DNA of 64,000 nt. It comes from an uncultured Pseudoalteromonas sp. GTDB taxonomy: Bacteria > Pseudomonadota > Gammaproteobacteria > Enterobacterales > Alteromonadaceae. Position numbers and translations under genes: made by a program. This document shows positions 46,123-55,432 of the stretch, in pieces. Each line of letters starts with the position of its first letter. Position 1 is the stretch's first letter. Location: assembly GCA_947493455.1 (NCBI GenBank), contig CANLRB010000018.1:1-64000 (forward strand), read 5' to 3'. The notes below the pieces were generated by a model. The model saw only the letters and a program-made list of their open reading frames with translations, was not told the origin of the DNA and made no database searches.

Positions 46123-47652
46123 ATGAGCACTATCCGTCAGCAAGACTTTATCGACAGCATCGAAGATGCACTTCAATACATTTCGTTTTATCATCCACTG
46201 GACTTTGTACAAGCACTTGAAAAAGCCTACCACAAAGAGCAAAGCAGCGCGGCAAAAGATGCCATTGCACAAATTTTAATTAACTCACGTATGTCGGCTG
46301 AAGGTAAACGTCCACTTTGTCAAGATACAGGTATCGTGACGTGTTTTGTTAAAGTTGGTATGGATGTTAAGTGGGATAAAACTGATTTAACCGTGCAGCA
46401 AATGGTTGATGAAGGCACTCGCCGCGCCTATAACAGCTCAGACAACCCACTGCGTGCGTCAATTGTTGCAGATCCGGCAGGCAGTCGTAAAAATACAAAA
46501 GATAACACGCCGTCTGTTGTTCATATCGATATGGTGCCAGGCGCTGAAGTTGAGGTGATGATCGCGGCAAAAGGCGGCGGCTCAGAAAATAAAACGAAAA
46601 TGGTCATGCTTAATCCATCAGATGATGTGGCGGCGTGGGTTGAGAAAACGTTACCAACCATGGGGGCGGGCTGGTGTCCACCAGGTATGCTCGGTATAGG
46701 TATTGGCGGTACGGCTGAAAAAGCAGCTGTACTTGCAAAAGAGTCGTTGATGGATCCGGTTGATATTCATGAGTTAATTGAACGCGGTGCGGAAACGGCA
46801 GAAGAAAAATTACGCCTTGATATTTTTGAACGTGCAAACAAGTTAGGCATCGGCGCACAAGGTTTAGGTGGTTTAACCACGGTTGTTGATATCAAGATTA
46901 AAACGGCGCCAACACATGCCGCATCAAAACCAGTAGTGATGATCCCAAACTGCGCAGCAACTCGTCATGTACACTTTACGCTTGATGGTTCAGGGCCTGC
47001 AGACTTGAAAGCGCCGAAACTAGAAGATTGGCCAGAGCTTACGTTTGAAGTGGGTGAAGACACTCGCCGTGTAAATTTAGATACATTAACTAAAGAAGAC
47101 ACGCAAGAGTGGAAAATGGGCGAGACCGTATTGTTATCGGGTAAAATCTTAACAGGCCGTGATGCTGCGCATAAACGACTACAAGATATGATTTTGTCGG
47201 GTGAAGGCTTGCCAGAAGGGGTCGATTTTGACAATAAATTTATTTATTACGTGGGTCCTGTTGATGCGGTTGGTGATGAAGCAGTAGGTCCAGCTGGCCC
47301 GACAACAGCAACACGTATGGATAAATTTACAGATCTGATGCTTGAGAACACAGGCATTGTTGGCATGATTGGTAAAGCCGAGCGAGGACCTGCGACTGTA
47401 GAGTCAATCAAACAAAATAAATCTATTTATTTAATGGCTGTTGGCGGCGCGGCATATTTAGTCTCTAAAGCAATTAAAAAGGCACGTGTTGTTGCATTTG
47501 AAGACCTAGGAATGGAAGCTATTTATGAGTTTGAAGTGGAAGACATGCCTGTCACTGTCGCCGTAGATAGCGAAGGTAATAATGCGCACACCGCAGGACC
47601 TGCAATCTGGAAAGCGAAAATTGAAGAACTCGATGCAAAATTGAGCAGTTAG
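46123..47652 (+). CDS. Fumarate hydratase, class I (4Fe-4S)
   Basis: Interconverts fumarate and malate in the TCA cycle. The 509-aa protein is of the fused, oxygen-sensitive class I type. The N-terminal domain has RPLCQDTGIV, GGGSENKTKM, PPGMLGIGIGG and PNCAATRHVHF, whose Cys residues bind the cluster. The C-terminal domain has LLSGKILTGRDAAHKR and YYVGPVDAVG. The start is ATG 46123 behind AAGGATG. It is divergent from pabB and ends at a strong terminator. It corresponds to FumA/FumB of E. coli. Confidence 0.96.
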   Translation: MSTIRQQDFIDSIEDALQYISFYHPLDFVQALEKAYHKEQSSAAKDAIAQILINSRMSAEGKRPLCQDTGIVTCFVKVGMDVKWDKTDLTVQQMVDEGTRRAYNSSDNPLRASIVADPAGSRKNTKDNTPSVVHIDMVPGAEVEVMIAAKGGGSENKTKMVMLNPSDDVAAWVEKTLPTMGAGWCPPGMLGIGIGGTAEKAAVLAKESLMDPVDIHELIERGAETAEEKLRLDIFERANKLGIGAQGLGGLTTVVDIKIKTAPTHAASKPVVMIPNCAATRHVHFTLDGSGPADLKAPKLEDWPELTFEVGEDTRRVNLDTLTKEDTQEWKMGETVLLSGKILTGRDAAHKRLQDMILSGEGLPEGVDFDNKFIYYVGPVDAVGDEAVGPAGPTTATRMDKFTDLMLENTGIVGMIGKAERGPATVESIKQNKSIYLMAVGGAAYLVSKAIKKARVVAFEDLGMEAIYEFEVEDMPVTVAVDSEGNNAHTAGPAIWKAKIEELDAKLSS

Positions 47653-47669
47653 TGATATAACATACTGAT

Positions 47670-47697
47670 AAAAAAGAGCGCAATGCGCTCTTTTTTA
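47670..47697 (+). terminator. Intrinsic terminator after the fumarase gene
   Basis: An AAAAAGAGCGC / GCGCTCTTTTT stem with a 3-base loop. Confidence 0.94.
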
Positions 47698-47757
47698 ATA
47701 ATTATTTGGCAATGAATGAGCTGTAGAAAATAAAATTATTTAACGATGAGAATAACC

Positions 47758-49779
47758 ATGCTTAAAAAACGACTGTTTGGTGCCATGTTGGCAACCTGTG
47801 CGCTGAGTGTTAGCGCGCAATCGGCGTTGACCGTAGAAAAACTAAATAGCTTAGATAAAGTGCACAGCGTTGCGCTATCAAATAATGGCGAATACCTTGT
47901 TTACGGCGTTAAAACGCCCAACCGAAGTGATTTATTTTTACAACGTACGACGACCGGTAAAGTGTCGCAATTAACATCACACCCATCTTATGAATCGTCA
48001 GTCATATGGACGAAAGATAGTCAGTCGGTCTATTTTTTAGCGAATCGAAATGGTTCATCACAGATTTGGAAAATCAATATAAACGGCGGTGAAGCAATTC
48101 AAGTAACTGACTTTCCGCTCGATGTTACAGGTTTTAAGCTATCGCCTGATGGTAAAAAGTTTGCTGTGGCATTTGAAGTACTCGCTCATTGCGAAACATT
48201 AGCGTGTTCAGTTAAAGAAATTGAAAAGTTAAAACGCGTGCCACACTCGGCGCAAGTATATAACCAATTACCTGTGCGCCATTGGGACACTTGGGAAGAT
48301 GGCCTGCGCAGTCACATTTTTATTGCCGATATTACAGATAAACACATTACGACTGCAAAAGATATTACGCCGAAATGGGATACCGATATTCCTGCGAAAC
48401 CGTTTGCCGGTATGGAAGAAGTGACCTTTACACCTGATAGTTTAAACATTGTTTTCTCTGCAAAAGCGCCATCCTCGGATCAGGCGTGGACAACCAATTA
48501 TGATTTGTTCCAAGTGTCTATCGAAGGCGGTGAAATCAAAAATTTAACGCCAAACAATAAAGCATGGGATGCGCATCCTACATTTAGCCCTGATGGACGT
48601 TATTTAGCCTATGTGGCAATGAAACGCCCAGGCTTTGAAGCAGACCGCTTCGGCCTCATGCTAAAAGATTTGCGCAGTGGTGATGTCAAAGAAGTAGCGC
48701 CACTTTGGGATCGCAGTGTATCAAGCTTCACATTTAGTGAAAACAGCCGTGCACTCTATGTCACAGCGCAAGATGTAGGTCAAAAAAGTATTTTCGAGAT
48801 AAGTACGAATTTTGGCGATGTTCGCACCGTTTATTCAGATGGTATTGCAGGTGACGTACAGCTCAGTGGCAATGAAATATATTTTACGCGCCATGCGTTA
48901 AATTCGCCTAAGCAAATTTATAAAATTAATAAAGACGGTTCAGAGTTAACCCAATTGACTCAGTTAAACAAAGAACAGTTAAAAGATGTTCAGTTCGGCG
49001 ATTTTGAGCAATTTAAATTTAATGGATGGAATAATGAAACCGTTCATGGTTATCTCGTCAAACCATGGAATTTTAAAGCCGGTCAAAGTTACCCAATCGC
49101 ATTTTTAGTGCATGGTGGTCCGCAAGGTTCCTTTGGCAATATGTTCCACTATCGTTGGAACGCGCAGCTTTGGGCAGCCCAAGGTTACGGTGTTGTTATG
49201 GTCGACTTTCATGGTTCGACCGGTTACGGACAAGCATTTACCGATTCAATCTCGCGTGATTGGGGCGGTAAGCCGCTTGAAGATTTACAAAAAGGTCTTC
49301 AATACGTAACGAACACATATAAGTGGCTTGACGGTAGCAATGCCTGTGCGCTCGGCGCATCCTACGGTGGCTATATGATGAATTGGATCGCAGGTAATTG
49401 GCCAACAGGCTTTAAGTGCTTAGTGAACCATGCGGGTTTATACGATATGCCGAGTTTTTATCAAAGTACCGAAGAGTTATGGTTCCCTGAATATGAAATG
49501 GGTGGACCAATATGGAACAAAAGTGAAGACTATCAAAAGTTTAACCCAGCTAACTTTGCTGAGAATTGGAAAACGCCAATGTTGGTTATTCACGGCTTAA
49601 AAGACTATCGCGTTCCCTATGCACAAGGGCTCGGTGCCTATACGAATCTGCAGCGTAAGGGGATTGATTCTAAGCTTGTCATCTATCCGGATGAAAACCA
49701 TTGGATTTTGAAAAAAGAGAATCTAGTTCATTGGTACAGTGAAGTATTTGATTGGATGAAGCGCTATACCCAAGACTAA
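47758..49779 (+). CDS. Secreted S9 family prolyl oligopeptidase-type peptidase
   Basis: About 673 aa. A signal peptide (MLKKRLFGAMLATCALSVSAQ) points to the periplasm. The N-terminal beta-propeller has WD/TolB-like strands such as FKLSPDGKKFAVAFE and PTFSPDGRYLAYVAMK. The C-terminal alpha/beta hydrolase has HGGPQGSFGN, the nucleophile GASYGGYM (Ser535), HGLKDYRVPY with the catalytic Asp, and DENHWI with the His. This is the S9C acylaminoacyl/dipeptidyl-peptidase-5-like group; substrates are short peptides. I prefer ATG 47758 over ATG 47746, since neither has a strong ribosome site and the shorter form has the more typical signal. Confidence 0.92.
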   Translation: MLKKRLFGAMLATCALSVSAQSALTVEKLNSLDKVHSVALSNNGEYLVYGVKTPNRSDLFLQRTTTGKVSQLTSHPSYESSVIWTKDSQSVYFLANRNGSSQIWKININGGEAIQVTDFPLDVTGFKLSPDGKKFAVAFEVLAHCETLACSVKEIEKLKRVPHSAQVYNQLPVRHWDTWEDGLRSHIFIADITDKHITTAKDITPKWDTDIPAKPFAGMEEVTFTPDSLNIVFSAKAPSSDQAWTTNYDLFQVSIEGGEIKNLTPNNKAWDAHPTFSPDGRYLAYVAMKRPGFEADRFGLMLKDLRSGDVKEVAPLWDRSVSSFTFSENSRALYVTAQDVGQKSIFEISTNFGDVRTVYSDGIAGDVQLSGNEIYFTRHALNSPKQIYKINKDGSELTQLTQLNKEQLKDVQFGDFEQFKFNGWNNETVHGYLVKPWNFKAGQSYPIAFLVHGGPQGSFGNMFHYRWNAQLWAAQGYGVVMVDFHGSTGYGQAFTDSISRDWGGKPLEDLQKGLQYVTNTYKWLDGSNACALGASYGGYMMNWIAGNWPTGFKCLVNHAGLYDMPSFYQSTEELWFPEYEMGGPIWNKSEDYQKFNPANFAENWKTPMLVIHGLKDYRVPYAQGLGAYTNLQRKGIDSKLVIYPDENHWILKKENLVHWYSEVFDWMKRYTQD

Positions 49780-49804
49780 GCGCAATTCTGCGAAACCTTA
49801 TCTT

Positions 49805-49842
49805 GATACGGCGAACTATTGAGCTCGTCGTATCGATTTTTT
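49805..49842 (+). terminator. Intrinsic terminator after the S9 peptidase gene
   Basis: A 10-bp stem GATACGGCGA / TCGTCGTATC with one G-U pair and a 10-base loop is followed by GATTTTTT. Confidence 0.85.
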
Positions 49843-49915
49843 CTTGCCATATTTACCAAACACAGACAAATTTTATTACTTTTCATCCGCTGTCTGCATT
49901 TCTTTCCACTTCCAT

Positions 49916-49931
49916 TTTACGTAAACGTAAA
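49916..49931 (+). promoter_or_regulatory. LiuR-like palindrome upstream of leucine dehydrogenase
   Basis: TTTACGTAAACGTAAA has perfect 7-base arms TTTACGT / ACGTAAA around AA. It resembles the ACGT-ACGT palindromes recalled for LiuR, the MerR-family regulator of branched-chain amino acid breakdown in Shewanella and relatives. It lies about 216 bases before the chosen GTG start. Confidence 0.5.
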
Positions 49932-50147
49932 CCGATAAGCTAATTTATATGAAATAGTTAGTATAATTTTTCGTTTAAATGTTCTATTTGGGTTAATTTA
50001 TCCTCATTTTGGTGTTATTTGGTTTGATTATTGTTTATATTTTGTTTTGTTTGTCTTGTTCATCTAAAACGGTGGTTTTGCGCGTATGATAATGATAGAG
50101 TTTGTCGAAATTAAAAAATGCGCTACACATTTGTTTGGAGAGAGACC

Positions 50148-51188
50148 GTGTCAGTTTTTGATCAAGTTGAATTTGATAACCACGAAAACGTCGTTTTTTG
50201 TGCAGATAAAGAAACCGGCTTGAAAGCGATTATCGCTGTTCATAGCACTAAATTAGGACCAGCAGTTGGCGGTTGTCGCTTATGGCAATATGATAATAAC
50301 CAAGATGCCATCTACGATGTATTGCGCTTATCTAAAGGCATGACCTACAAAAACGCAGTTGCACGTTTACCATTTGGTGGTGGTAAATCGGTGATCATCG
50401 GTGATGCAAAAGAAATTAAATCAGAAGCGTTGTTTAAAGCATTTGGTCGTCACTTAGAGCGCTTAGGTGGTGCATACTACTCGGCTGAAGACGTTAACAT
50501 TACCTGTGATGATGTTGCGATTATGAATACTGAAACCGATTATGTGCTGGGCCTTGAAGGAAAGAGTGGTAATCCATCACCGTTTACTGCACTTGGTACA
50601 TTCTTAGGAATTAAAGCTGCATATCAACACAAGCATGGTCATCAAGACTTAGCTGGTGTGAAAGTTGCAGTGCAAGGCTTAGGTGCGGTGGCATACTCGT
50701 TATGTAAACACCTACATGAAGCGGGCGCTGAACTGTTTGTTACTGATATCAATACAGCGTCAGTTGAACGCGTAGTGAATGATTTCAATGCGATTGCGGT
50801 CGGTATTGATGATATTTATGACCTTGATGTTGATGTATATGCCCCGTGTGCGCTTGGTGCAACGGTTAATGATGAGACCATTGCACGTTTGAAAGCGAGT
50901 ATTATCGCAGGTTGTGCAAATAACCAGTTGGCAGAGTCACGCCACGGTGAAATTGTCCGCGAGAAAGGCATTCTTTATGCGCCTGATTACGTAATTAATG
51001 CTGGTGGTATTATTAACGTATACTATGAAACAGCTGAGGGTGGTTACAATGAAGCCGCAGCAACTAAGCATGTTGAAGGGATTTTTGATACCTTGACTGA
51101 AATCTTTAAGCGCTCAGAATCAGAACAAAAATCAACTCATTTAATTGCCGATGAATTGGCACAAGAAATTATCGAAAACGGTCTTTAA
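50148..51188 (+). CDS. ldh: Leucine (branched-chain amino acid) dehydrogenase
   Basis: NAD-dependent oxidative deamination of leucine, valine or isoleucine to 2-oxo acids. The 346-aa protein belongs to the Glu/Leu/Phe/Val dehydrogenase family: GGCRLWQYDNNQDAI, LSKGMTYKNAVARLPFGGGK with the catalytic Lys residues, and the Rossmann motif VQGLGAVAYSLCKHL. I chose GTG 50148, behind GGAGAG at 50137-50142, because the family begins close to FDQVEFDNHE; an ATG at 50118 would add ten residues with no ribosome site. The gene is followed by its own terminator. Leucine preference over phenylalanine or valine is inferred from overall similarity. Confidence 0.92.
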   Translation: MSVFDQVEFDNHENVVFCADKETGLKAIIAVHSTKLGPAVGGCRLWQYDNNQDAIYDVLRLSKGMTYKNAVARLPFGGGKSVIIGDAKEIKSEALFKAFGRHLERLGGAYYSAEDVNITCDDVAIMNTETDYVLGLEGKSGNPSPFTALGTFLGIKAAYQHKHGHQDLAGVKVAVQGLGAVAYSLCKHLHEAGAELFVTDINTASVERVVNDFNAIAVGIDDIYDLDVDVYAPCALGATVNDETIARLKASIIAGCANNQLAESRHGEIVREKGILYAPDYVINAGGIINVYYETAEGGYNEAAATKHVEGIFDTLTEIFKRSESEQKSTHLIADELAQEIIENGL

Positions 51189-51220
51189 TGGCATTCGTCT
51201 AGATAATTGCATAATATTAA

Positions 51221-51248
51221 AAGGTCTGCACTTAGCAGACCTTTTTTG
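51221..51248 (+). terminator. Intrinsic terminator after leucine dehydrogenase
   Basis: An AAAGGTCTGC / GCAGACCTTT stem with a 5-base loop is followed by T-run. It separates this gene from the acetyltransferase, whose start therefore must lie downstream of it. Confidence 0.94.
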
Positions 51249-51275
51249 TATTTAAAGCTTAGAAACAGTGGTGTA

Positions 51276-51905
51276 ATGAAACAACTTGATATTAATACGT
51301 GGGCACGAAAAGAGCATTTTGATTTTTATAATGAATTTAGTGATCCCTATTTTAACGTCTGTGTACGCATAAATGTTAAACCTGTGTTTGAGTATGCAAA
51401 ACGCAGTAAAACATCGTTTTACCAATGCTATTTATTTGCGGCAATGAAAGCGGTCAATGGCTATCAACCGATGCGTTTACGTATCAAAGATGAGTGTGTG
51501 TTCGATGTGCCAAATATTGAGTTGAGCACGGTTCAAATTGCGCCAGATGATAGCTTTCGCATTGCGTATTTGCCATTTAGTGATTCGTTATCTGAGTATA
51601 GCGAGTTATGTGATGCTGCATTTGAAAGCGCGCTGTCACAAAACTTTTTTTCAACGCAATTTGTAGAAAATGAGGGGCGCATCAACTGCGTTTATGTTTC
51701 AGTGTTACCTTGGCTTGATTTTTCTAGCTTTAGTCATGCATCGCATCATGGAGTAAATGACGGCATTCCTAAATTAGTGTTTGGCAAATATGATGCTGAT
51801 ACAGGCACGATGCCGCTATCTATTGAAGTTCATCATGCCTTGATGGATGGACTCCATGTGGCGCGTTTTGTTGACGAGCTTCAAACACAATGTGGTAAGT
51901 TTTAA
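51276..51905 (+). CDS. Chloramphenicol acetyltransferase-like protein (CatA family fold)
   Basis: 209 aa, close to the ~215 of CatA enzymes. Recognisable pieces are DINTWARKEHFDFY at the start, SVLPWLDFSSFSH in the middle, and the active-site motif HHALMDGLHVARF, with catalytic His187 and structural Asp191. The family transfers acetyl from acetyl-CoA; classical members modify chloramphenicol. A chromosomal copy without any mobile element suggests a house-keeping acyltransferase of unknown substrate, or a source of natural resistance; neither can be told from sequence. I chose ATG 51276: frames starting earlier run through the preceding terminator. Confidence 0.85.
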   Translation: MKQLDINTWARKEHFDFYNEFSDPYFNVCVRINVKPVFEYAKRSKTSFYQCYLFAAMKAVNGYQPMRLRIKDECVFDVPNIELSTVQIAPDDSFRIAYLPFSDSLSEYSELCDAAFESALSQNFFSTQFVENEGRINCVYVSVLPWLDFSSFSHASHHGVNDGIPKLVFGKYDADTGTMPLSIEVHHALMDGLHVARFVDELQTQCGKF

Positions 51906-51954
51906 AACCAATTATTTTGCGCGATTGGCATAAACAGTACATCACTTTTCGTCG

Positions 51955-54285
51955 TCATTTTATGTCAACGCGTTTACTGGCTTTCAAATATTGTATTTTG
52001 TAACCTGAAAATTTAGGTAATTGCCAGCGGTTAGGCGCGTCTTTTCGCTGTCCTTCGAGGTAATGTAAAACCACTTTTTTGGCACGAATAAAGTACTCAC
52101 AGCGTAATTTTTGTTGAGGCAACTGGATAGTGAGGGGGTAATTTTCTGCGAACTGAGCTAATTCATCGTCGGGGGTGCCAACGTAATAAAAATCGGTATC
52201 ATCAAAAAGCTGTATATCCTCAAACTCGCATAACTCAAGGTCACAAATAAGTTGAGTTAAATGCAGCTCTGGTTCTCTGATAGTTAAATCGGTTTGATTC
52301 ACTTCGTTAAATAAGCTGTATGTCGCAAATTGGTGTTGTAGTTTGTTGTATAGCTCTGGGAAAATTAGCTGCGCTTTTATTGCCATGACAAGTGCTTGAT
52401 TTAAATCATCTGCTGTTAACGTGTTAATCTGCGTCGATAAAGAAATTCCCGCATACTGCATTTGGTATTCACCTAACAATTGTTCGTCTTTTAGGATCAC
52501 ATTTGTCAGCGTTCTTGTTGCGATATTGGTTTGCAATAGCTGCGATAGATTCAGCGGAGCGGCAACCGTTGCGAGTGTTTTAGCATCTTTAATACCGCGC
52601 CCGGCAAGCGTGTGTGTTTTTAACACAAAAATGGCGTCAACATCGTCTGAAACGCGAGAGTCTTTACTTAAGACGACTTCATCGTAACCGTTACCAAAAC
52701 TACCCCGGCGATTTTGTTTATTAATATAAACTTGGCTCGGCAGTTGATTGACTAATGCAGCTATGAGGGCTGAGTAATCATAATTGGCAAACTGTTTGAT
52801 GTTGGGCAACTGTTGTTGGTCGCGCAAATTGCTGCTAAATTGTAGTGCTTCATTCAAGGCGTTTGGTTCAGTTGTTACAATTTCACTTAATTGACCGCGA
52901 AGTGTGGCAATTGCCAGTTCAATATCACAGCGATGCTTTACTATTTTTTCTAATTCTGTTTGCGTTTCAATTGATTGGTCTACGGTGTAGACTTTTGCTG
53001 GCACTGCAACGATAGAAACGAGGTCGATAATCGCTTGTTTCGTGGCACTGGATGTATCGCAATTAACTAAATGAGCAAGTGGTGCATCAAGTGGCAATGC
53101 GTAAAGAGACTTGCCGTATTCGGTTGCTCTATGTTGCTCATCAATGGCGCAAATGGATTTCAGTGTCTCGATTGCTTTTTTTAATGCGCTCTCTGGCAAG
53201 CGCTCGATAAACTCAAGCTCCGAGATATTGAAATCTGACGCGGCACACGCAAGTACCATTTCAATTAAATTTTCGCGCTGTGTTTCAGGAGGGGTGTGTG
53301 TTATGAGTGGGGCAGTTTCACCATACAGAGCAATACACAAACCGGGTTTGACACGGCCTGCACGACCGCGACGTTGCAATTTTGAATCGTTTGAAATGGC
53401 GCTCAGCGCGAGCACACTGCGACCGTTTCTTAAATGGGTTCGGCGTTCAAGACCCGAATCAATGACGCAATCTATGCCCGGGATAGTCAACGACGTTTCG
53501 GCAACATTGGTCGCAAGCACAATACGACGTCGATTTGCGATATTAAGCGCAGCACTTTGTTGTGTAATCGTACTGCCACCGTGAAGCTGCACCACTTCGC
53601 AGTCGAGTTCTTTAAGTTGGCTAGCGGCCTGCTGAATTTCTCCCTTGCCCGGTAAAAAAACGAGAATATCGTCATTACACGCGGCTAAGGCGTATTCACA
53701 GGCTTGTTGTACGCGATCACTCAAGTTTTCTTTTGATGGCATGTCGCGTTTATTACTTGCGATGTATTTACACGCGACATCAAATTGCTTACCGGCTGCT
53801 GTGAGTAATTCACACTCCAAGTAATTTGCAATCGCACTTGCGTGCAATGTCGCCGACGTAATGACGATACGATGCGAGTTACTTTGTTTGAGCATCGCCA
53901 GTAGCAAATCTGTATCCCAACGTCGTTCATGAAATTCATCAATTATGACCACATCGAACGCGTTTAAGTTATCTTCCATAAACCAGCGCAGTGCAACACC
54001 TGGCGTTGCAAATACAATTTTTGTTAGATCTGATGTATGGTTTTCAAAACGAATACTGTAGCCAACCTCTTGCCCTAATTCACATTCGACTTGTGCGGCA
54101 ACGTAGTGGGCAAGGCTGACACAGGCAATACGGCGAGGTTCGATGACCAGGACGCGACCTGCGTGTTTGCACCAAAGCGGCAGCTGGGTTGATTTTCCGG
54201 TTCCAGTGGCTGCGCTTACCAACACGTGGTTGGATTTTACTGCTTCTAGAAAATTGGCTTTTATTGAGTCTATTGGTAATTGCAT
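51955..54285 (-). CDS. hrpB: ATP-dependent helicase HrpB
   Basis: DEAH-like superfamily 2 helicase of 776 aa, slightly shorter than the ~810 of other HrpB proteins. Motif I is ATGTGKST, motif II DEFH (IIDEFHERRWDTDL), motif III SAT, and motif VI QRRGRAGRVKPG. A C-terminal HrpB-type domain follows (SRVSDDVDAIFVLKTHTLAG). The cellular role of HrpB is poorly known; it is thought to act on RNA. It is convergent with the acetyltransferase and divergent from the methyltransferase gene. Confidence 0.94.
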   Translation of the reverse strand: MQLPIDSIKANFLEAVKSNHVLVSAATGTGKSTQLPLWCKHAGRVLVIEPRRIACVSLAHYVAAQVECELGQEVGYSIRFENHTSDLTKIVFATPGVALRWFMEDNLNAFDVVIIDEFHERRWDTDLLLAMLKQSNSHRIVITSATLHASAIANYLECELLTAAGKQFDVACKYIASNKRDMPSKENLSDRVQQACEYALAACNDDILVFLPGKGEIQQAASQLKELDCEVVQLHGGSTITQQSAALNIANRRRIVLATNVAETSLTIPGIDCVIDSGLERRTHLRNGRSVLALSAISNDSKLQRRGRAGRVKPGLCIALYGETAPLITHTPPETQRENLIEMVLACAASDFNISELEFIERLPESALKKAIETLKSICAIDEQHRATEYGKSLYALPLDAPLAHLVNCDTSSATKQAIIDLVSIVAVPAKVYTVDQSIETQTELEKIVKHRCDIELAIATLRGQLSEIVTTEPNALNEALQFSSNLRDQQQLPNIKQFANYDYSALIAALVNQLPSQVYINKQNRRGSFGNGYDEVVLSKDSRVSDDVDAIFVLKTHTLAGRGIKDAKTLATVAAPLNLSQLLQTNIATRTLTNVILKDEQLLGEYQMQYAGISLSTQINTLTADDLNQALVMAIKAQLIFPELYNKLQHQFATYSLFNEVNQTDLTIREPELHLTQLICDLELCEFEDIQLFDDTDFYYVGTPDDELAQFAENYPLTIQLPQQKLRCEYFIRAKKVVLHYLEGQRKDAPNRWQLPKFSGYKIQYLKASKRVDIK

Positions 54286-54339
54286 ATGGGGGCGGGTGGC
54301 TACTATTTTCTGTCGCTAGAATAGCAAAATTTGCTCTAT

Positions 54340-54366
54340 TTGAATATTGTCATAATTCGATATAAT
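54340..54366 (+). promoter_or_regulatory. Candidate promoter of the Trm11-like gene
   Basis: TTGAAT, a short 15-base spacer, then a perfect TATAAT at 54361-54366. A nearby AGCAAAATTTGCT palindrome (54323-54335) lies between the divergent hrpB and methyltransferase genes. Confidence 0.5.
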
Positions 54367-54405
54367 ACATCACTATAAATTGACAACTGATAGATAGAGT
54401 ATCAC

Positions 54406-55362
54406 TTGAAAAAAATTGCGATTCTTGTATCACCTTTAGCGAAAGGTGCTTATTTTAATGATGTGGTTGATGTTGCGGAAAAAGAACTGCGTTTAGTGAG
54501 TCCTCATATTGAAATAGAACACCGACTGATCGGCGAGATGTTATTTTTCTTAGTCAACATAGAAAGTTCGAAGATAATTGATATTACCCGTTTATCTTTT
54601 GTGCAGGGCGTGTTTGATATCGAAGGCGAGCTATTTAGACCCATCGCCCTTGAAAACCCGTTTTCATTGCATGCTGACTTTGTATTTGGTTCTAAGTTTA
54701 AGGGAAAAACCAATGAACTACTGACTCAGTTTTTAATTAACATCGGCTTGCATTTTGTTGATAAACCAACAAGTGAAATTAAACTACTTGATCCCATGTG
54801 TGGGCGCGGTACAACGCTTATGTGGGCGATGCGTTACGGTATTCGTTCAAAGGGTATAGAACAAGACGTCAAAGCCATTCCCGAAGTCCGTCAAATTATC
54901 AAGAAGTGGACCAAAATACACCGTCAAAAACACAGTTTGAAAGAGGGGTTTATTGGCAAAAAAAATAAACAAAACAAGGGGCTGTTTATTGATTTTGTTG
55001 CCAATGAAACACAGACTCGAATCATTAATGGTGATGCCCGAGAAGCAAATCAAATCTTAAAAAATGAAAAGTTTCATTTATTAGTTAGTGATATACCTTA
55101 TGGTGTGCAACATTTCACAACTGAAAATACGCGTAATCCACTTAGTGTACTTGCCGAATGTGCGCCTAGCTGGAGCCAATGTTTACATACAGGCGGCGTA
55201 TTGGTGCTTGCCTTTAATCGCTATATTCCAAAACGCCAAGCACTTATCGACGTATTTACCCCTCATGAACTCGAAGTGATTGATTTTAGCGCATCGCACC
55301 GCATGAGTGAATCAATCGTGCGCGATATTGTCGTGCTTAGAAAAGTGAAGTCAAAGTCCTAA
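54406..55362 (+). CDS. Trm11-like SAM-dependent methyltransferase
   Basis: 318 aa. Residues ~120-318 are a Rossmann methyltransferase with motif I LLDPMCGRGTTLMWAM and the catalytic loop SDIPYGVQ, in place of the DPPYG usual in Trm11/TrmG10-type RNA guanine-N2 methyltransferases. The N-terminal ~110 residues do not clearly show a THUMP domain. The start is TTG 54406: the next in-frame Met is at residue 45. RNA as substrate is likely but unproven. A single gene, divergent from hrpB. Confidence 0.75.
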   Translation: MKKIAILVSPLAKGAYFNDVVDVAEKELRLVSPHIEIEHRLIGEMLFFLVNIESSKIIDITRLSFVQGVFDIEGELFRPIALENPFSLHADFVFGSKFKGKTNELLTQFLINIGLHFVDKPTSEIKLLDPMCGRGTTLMWAMRYGIRSKGIEQDVKAIPEVRQIIKKWTKIHRQKHSLKEGFIGKKNKQNKGLFIDFVANETQTRIINGDAREANQILKNEKFHLLVSDIPYGVQHFTTENTRNPLSVLAECAPSWSQCLHTGGVLVLAFNRYIPKRQALIDVFTPHELEVIDFSASHRMSESIVRDIVVLRKVKSKS

Positions 55363-55397
55363 GTCATATTCACGACACTTGAATATAGTGAAGATCC

Positions 55398-55432
55398 CCC
55401 CATGTTTATAATATGAAGTTATAAACATGGGG
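55398..55432 (+). promoter_or_regulatory. Perfect 14-bp inverted repeat over the mtfA start
   Basis: CCCCATGTTTATAA (55398-55411) and TTATAAACATGGGG (55419-55432) are exact complements around TATGAAG. There is no T-run, so it is not a terminator. The 3' arm covers ATG 55427, and its GGGG would be the ribosome site for the alternative ATG 55439. Confidence 0.85.

Larger units (their letters stand above)
49780..50147 (+). other. Gene-free stretch upstream of leucine dehydrogenase
   Basis: It holds the S9 peptidase terminator, the LiuR-like palindrome, a TATAAT at 49962-49967 and a second -10-like TATGATAAT near 50085-50093. The rest is AT-rich without coding potential; a 63-codon frame here is not credible. 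Confidence 0.6.

Noticed and set aside
49752-49943. 63-codon frame at the end of the S9 peptidase gene
   Set aside because: It runs through the terminator hairpin and overlaps the peptidase stop.
51905-51955. Terminator between the acetyltransferase gene and hrpB
   Set aside because: Only a 5-bp CCAAT/ATTGG pairing without T-run; too weak to call.
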